9,876 bases of DNA from Acidobacteriota bacterium (GTDB lineage Bacteria; Acidobacteriota; Vicinamibacteria; Vicinamibacterales; SCN-69-37), in assembly GCA_021824055.1 (NCBI GenBank), contig JAKALV010000111.1, positions 1-9,876 of the forward strand. The letters run 5' to 3'. Shown piece by piece: positions 4,736 to 9,876 of the stretch; the stretch's first letter is position 1; every line of letters begins with the position of its first letter. The position numbers and the translations under genes were made by a program. The notes under the pieces were generated by a model that worked only from the letters and a program-made list of their open reading frames with translations, was not told the DNA's origin and did not search any database.

Positions 4736-7408
4736 CTAAAACGTCGTCCCCACCGCGAACCTGAAGGTAAACCGCTTGGACAACGCGAGGTTGTTGTCGA
4801 ACACGCCGCCGCGCGACGGGTTGAACGCGGCGATCAGGCGGAACGGCACGTTGACCACCGGCATGAAGAAGCGCAATTCCAGACCCGTGGAGGTCTTGAA
4901 CGCGTCGCGATAGCCCAGCAGGTCGGATCGGGTCACCGGTTTGGGCGCCAGCGGATCATGCAGGACCTGCGGCACGGACGGGTCATAGAGCAACGGGATG
5001 ATGCCGCCCTCGGTGACCGTCTGGTAGACCGGTTCCTTCCACACAAACCGCTGGCCGACGTCGCGCACCTGGCCGGCGTCGAAGAACGCCAGCAGGCGGA
5101 CCGGTCCCGCCACGGTCACGACGAACTCCGCGTTGAAGAGCAGATTCTTGTTGCCGCCGGTGACCAGCCCCGTGGCCGCGTCGCGCGGGCCGACCGAGCG
5201 CAGGTCGAAACCGCGGATGCTGTATTCGCCGCCGATGAAGATCTTCTCGAAGATGGGCAACTGCGTGGTGCTGCCGTACGGCCGGATGTACTGGCTCTGC
5301 GCGCGGAGGCCGAGTGAGACGCGCGGCGTGAACTTCACGTACTGAATGATTTCGGCGCTCGATGTCACGTACTTCGTGTTGCCGCCGGGACCGGCGACGT
5401 CGAGCCCGAGCGTGTACTTGTGGCCGCTCGAGGGAAAGATCGGTTCGTTGATCGTGCTCGAGACGAAACTCGGCGAGATCTTGCTGACCGTGCGCTTGCC
5501 GCCCTGCCCGACGAGCAGCGAGTCGGCGAGATACGGATTGTTGTTCAGGACGGTCGGGTCCAGGTACGCCGAGTTGACGTCCAGCACCTGCACGCGCTGG
5601 TAGCTGTACGACAGGAACAGGCGGTTCCATGCGCCGGCGGGCAGGCCGACCGTGGCCGTCGCGCCCGTCGTCTGCTGCGTGAACTGGTTGATGTAGTTGA
5701 GCTGCCGCGAAAACACGTTCACGCCGACGGTGATCGGGCGGCTGAACAGAAACGGCTCGGACAGGGCCAGCTCGTAGTTGCGCGCGCGGTAGCCTTTCTG
5801 CAGGTTTACCGACACGGTCTCGCCGCGGCCCATGAAGTTGGCCGTCTGGAACCCGAGCTGGCCGAAGAAGCCGTCGATCTGCGAGATGCCGGCGCCAAAT
5901 GACAACTGGTTGCGGTTCTGCTCTTCGAACTTGAGCTTGACGTCCACCTTATTGTCGGTCCCCGGGGTCTTCTGCACGTCGATGGCTTCGTTGCCCTCGA
6001 GCGGCTTGAAGTAGCCCAGCTGATTGAGGCGCCGAACGGAGTACTTGAGCGCTTCGGCGTTGAAGACGCCGTTCTCGAGCAGGCGCAACTCGCGCCGCAC
6101 CACTTCATCGCGCGTCGTGGTGTTGCCCGTGAACGTCAGGCGGTTCACGAAATACTGGGCGCCCTCCTGGACGCGCAGCGTCACGTCGACCACGTCCGCC
6201 TTGGCGCCCGGCGGGCAATTCGGGTCCGGCTTCATGGTGGTCTCATCGAAACAGCGGGCGTTGAGGTCGGGCAGCGCCACGAACTCCATGTAGCCGGCCG
6301 AGCCGTACAGCTCCTTGGCCTTCTCGAAGCCCTTGCGGACCTTCTTCTCGCTGTAGACCTCGCCCTCTTTGATCTTGAACAGCGGCCGCAGCTTGTCCGA
6401 GGCCACGATCGTGTTGCCGGCAAAGTCGAACTTGCCCACCGTGTAGGGCGAGCCCTCGTCCACGGGAATCCGCAGCAGCACGTTCCGCGTCTTCTTGTCG
6501 GCCGAATCGGACAACACCTCGAGCTGCGGCTGGCCGACACGCGCGAAGATGTAGCCGTGGTCGCGATAGAAGGCGGTCACGCGTTCCGCGTCCTCGTCGA
6601 ACTTGGCCTCCTGATAGGTGCCGGCGCTGGTAATGAACGACAGCCAGGAATGCGCCCGGTTGCCCTTCATCTGCCTTTCGAGCCGGCCGTCGGTAAACGC
6701 CTTGTTGCCGACGAAATCCACCTTCTGAATACGGACCTTCGGGCCCGGCGTGATGTTGAACGTCAGATGCACGAGCTTGGGACCGCCCGGCATCTCCGTG
6801 ATCGTCGGCTTCACCTCGGCGAACTGGTAGCCCTTTTCCGCGTACATGTCGCGAATCACGCCGGAGACCTTCTTGATGGTCTGCTGATCGACGAAGGCGT
6901 CCAGGCGCACGTTGAGCGCTTTCTTCCTAAGCTCTTCCTCGATCTTCGCGCTGTCCACGATCTTGTGCGGTTCGTAGTCGACGATCTTCACCCGCTGGCG
7001 CTCTTCGAGGTGGAAGATCACATGCTTGCCCATGACGCCGTTCGCGTACGGCTCGTCGAGCACTTCGATCCAGAGGTTGTCCAGGAAGTTGGTGGCCCAG
7101 AGGCGGCGGAAGTCGGCCAGCAGCTCGGTTTCGTCGTAGAGCGTGTAGGGCTCGCCCTTGGCCACGTCGCCCGGACGCGACTTGATGTAGTAGAGGTAGG
7201 TGAACGGGTCCACCATCGGCGAATTGTCCGGGTGGAACTTCAGCTCAACCGACTTCAGCACGGGCGCCGACCCGGCCGGCGGGGGCGGGACCTGGGCGAC
7301 CGGCGTCTGCTGCGGCGGGGCCGGGGTTCCAGGCTGCCTCACGATCTGCGCGGCGGCGGGCGCGGCACAGGCCAAGGCAACGAGCAGGGCAACGGTCGTG
7401 CGTGTCAT
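4736..7408 (-). CDS. bamA: Outer-membrane protein assembly factor BamA
   Basis: This 890-residue Omp85 protein is the core of the BAM complex, which folds beta-barrel proteins into the outer membrane. Residues 1-20 are a signal peptide (cleavage near APAAA), and residues 24-46 form a Pro/Gln-rich linker. Five POTRA domains follow (about 49-135, 138-222, 224-317, 321-415, 418-495), then a 16-strand barrel to the end. The conserved lid-loop motif appears as IRGF at 731-734, and the last residue is Phe after FRFAVGTT, matching an outer-membrane beta-signal. Cys386 and Cys398 lie in an extra loop of POTRA 4. The start at 7408 gives a clean signal peptide and lies 10 nt after the clpC stop, with a weak GAGAG 3 nt upstream, so coupling to clpC is plausible. 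Length is slightly above E. coli BamA (810). Confidence 0.96.
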   Translation of the reverse strand: MTRTTVALLVALACAAPAAAQIVRQPGTPAPPQQTPVAQVPPPPAGSAPVLKSVELKFHPDNSPMVDPFTYLYYIKSRPGDVAKGEPYTLYDETELLADFRRLWATNFLDNLWIEVLDEPYANGVMGKHVIFHLEERQRVKIVDYEPHKIVDSAKIEEELRKKALNVRLDAFVDQQTIKKVSGVIRDMYAEKGYQFAEVKPTITEMPGGPKLVHLTFNITPGPKVRIQKVDFVGNKAFTDGRLERQMKGNRAHSWLSFITSAGTYQEAKFDEDAERVTAFYRDHGYIFARVGQPQLEVLSDSADKKTRNVLLRIPVDEGSPYTVGKFDFAGNTIVASDKLRPLFKIKEGEVYSEKKVRKGFEKAKELYGSAGYMEFVALPDLNARCFDETTMKPDPNCPPGAKADVVDVTLRVQEGAQYFVNRLTFTGNTTTRDEVVRRELRLLENGVFNAEALKYSVRRLNQLGYFKPLEGNEAIDVQKTPGTDNKVDVKLKFEEQNRNQLSFGAGISQIDGFFGQLGFQTANFMGRGETVSVNLQKGYRARNYELALSEPFLFSRPITVGVNVFSRQLNYINQFTQQTTGATATVGLPAGAWNRLFLSYSYQRVQVLDVNSAYLDPTVLNNNPYLADSLLVGQGGKRTVSKISPSFVSSTINEPIFPSSGHKYTLGLDVAGPGGNTKYVTSSAEIIQYVKFTPRVSLGLRAQSQYIRPYGSTTQLPIFEKIFIGGEYSIRGFDLRSVGPRDAATGLVTGGNKNLLFNAEFVVTVAGPVRLLAFFDAGQVRDVGQRFVWKEPVYQTVTEGGIIPLLYDPSVPQVLHDPLAPKPVTRSDLLGYRDAFKTSTGLELRFFMPVVNVPFRLIAAFNPSRGGVFDNNLALSKRFTFRFAVGTTF

Positions 7409-7418
7409 CAACTCTCGC

Positions 7419-9800
<2,382 letters not shown>

Positions 9801-9810
9801 TGACACCCTG

Positions 9811-9842
9811 ATTATAGGTGACACTCGTCGTCCCAGGTCCAA
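9811..9842 (-). promoter_or_regulatory. Candidate clpC promoter (TATAAT close to the start codon)
   Basis: On the minus strand TATAAT lies at 9816-9811, only 10 nt before the clpC ATG at 9800. A TTGGAC at 9842-9837 resembles a -35 box, but the 20-nt spacing is too long to be ideal and it is part of the TCCAAGG repeat. If this -10 is used, transcription would begin about 3-5 nt before the ATG, giving an almost leaderless mRNA. It would also cut off the weak AGGGTG Shine-Dalgarno-like sequence. A promoter further upstream outside the window is also possible. Confidence 0.4.
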
Positions 9843-9871
9843 AGTCCAGGGTCCAAGGTCCGCGGTGGTTC
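9835..9871. repeat. TCCAAGG-type repeat upstream of clpC, cut by the window end
   Basis: The segment consists of AGGTCC, AAAGTCC, AGGGTCC and AAGGTCC steps, the same unit style as the element at 4566-4722 (compare 4566-4591). Only one orientation is visible, because the window ends at 9876, so an inverted partner arm may lie outside. It borders the candidate clpC promoter. Confidence 0.6.
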
Positions 9872-9876
9872 GGAGT

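Noticed and set aside
9801..9842. Upstream TTG start for clpC at 9842
   Set aside because: It would add 14 residues encoded by repeat and promoter-like DNA; MFERYTERARR at 9800 is the typical ClpC start.

Overview
The window looks like a chromosomal core-envelope locus of a GC-rich, Gram-negative (LPS-making) bacterium. The gene set is a ClpC-type unfoldase beside BamA, OmpH/Skp, a FabZ-LpxA protein, LpxI instead of LpxH, and a Gfo/Idh/MocA oxidoreductase, with repeat-rich intergenic regions. This fits Acidobacteriota best, perhaps Vicinamibacteria. That placement is inferred from family resemblance and gene order, not from a marker gene.

Layout, from right to left, because all but one gene are on the minus strand. 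clpC (7419-9800) is followed after 10 nt by bamA (4736-7408). Then comes a 187-nt gap filled by a long inverted array of TCCAAGG-type units. A small plus-strand gene for a secreted or lipoprotein-like protein (4111-4548) points towards bamA and away from ompH. ompH (3250-3927) follows, then a 109-bp inverted array of GGGCAAA-type units that abuts the start codon of a fused fabZ-lpxA gene (1872-3131). lpxI (1051-1875) and a Gfo/Idh/MocA oxidoreductase (77-1054) come next, each overlapping the gene before it by ATGA. A 58-bp hairpin made of GTGAAG units starts directly at the last stop codon. No gene-free stretch exceeds 300 bases.

How the genes fit together: BamA inserts outer-membrane proteins and OmpH/Skp chaperones them across the periplasm. 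FabZ and LpxA act at the (R)-3-hydroxyacyl-ACP branch point between fatty-acid elongation and lipid A. LpxI cleaves UDP-2,3-diacylglucosamine. The oxidoreductase may modify the UDP-sugar, with a GnnA-like role as the candidate. ClpC is a cytoplasmic protein-quality-control ATPase. lpxD, which usually lies between skp and fabZ, is not in the window.

No wholly new multi-gene system is evident. The points most worth a second look are: the FabZ-LpxA fusion; the repeat element that has taken the place of the fabZ-lpxA ribosome-binding site; the recurring class of intergenic inverted arrays built from different short units; the shortened ClpC middle domain; and the possible UDP-GlcNAc3N branch.
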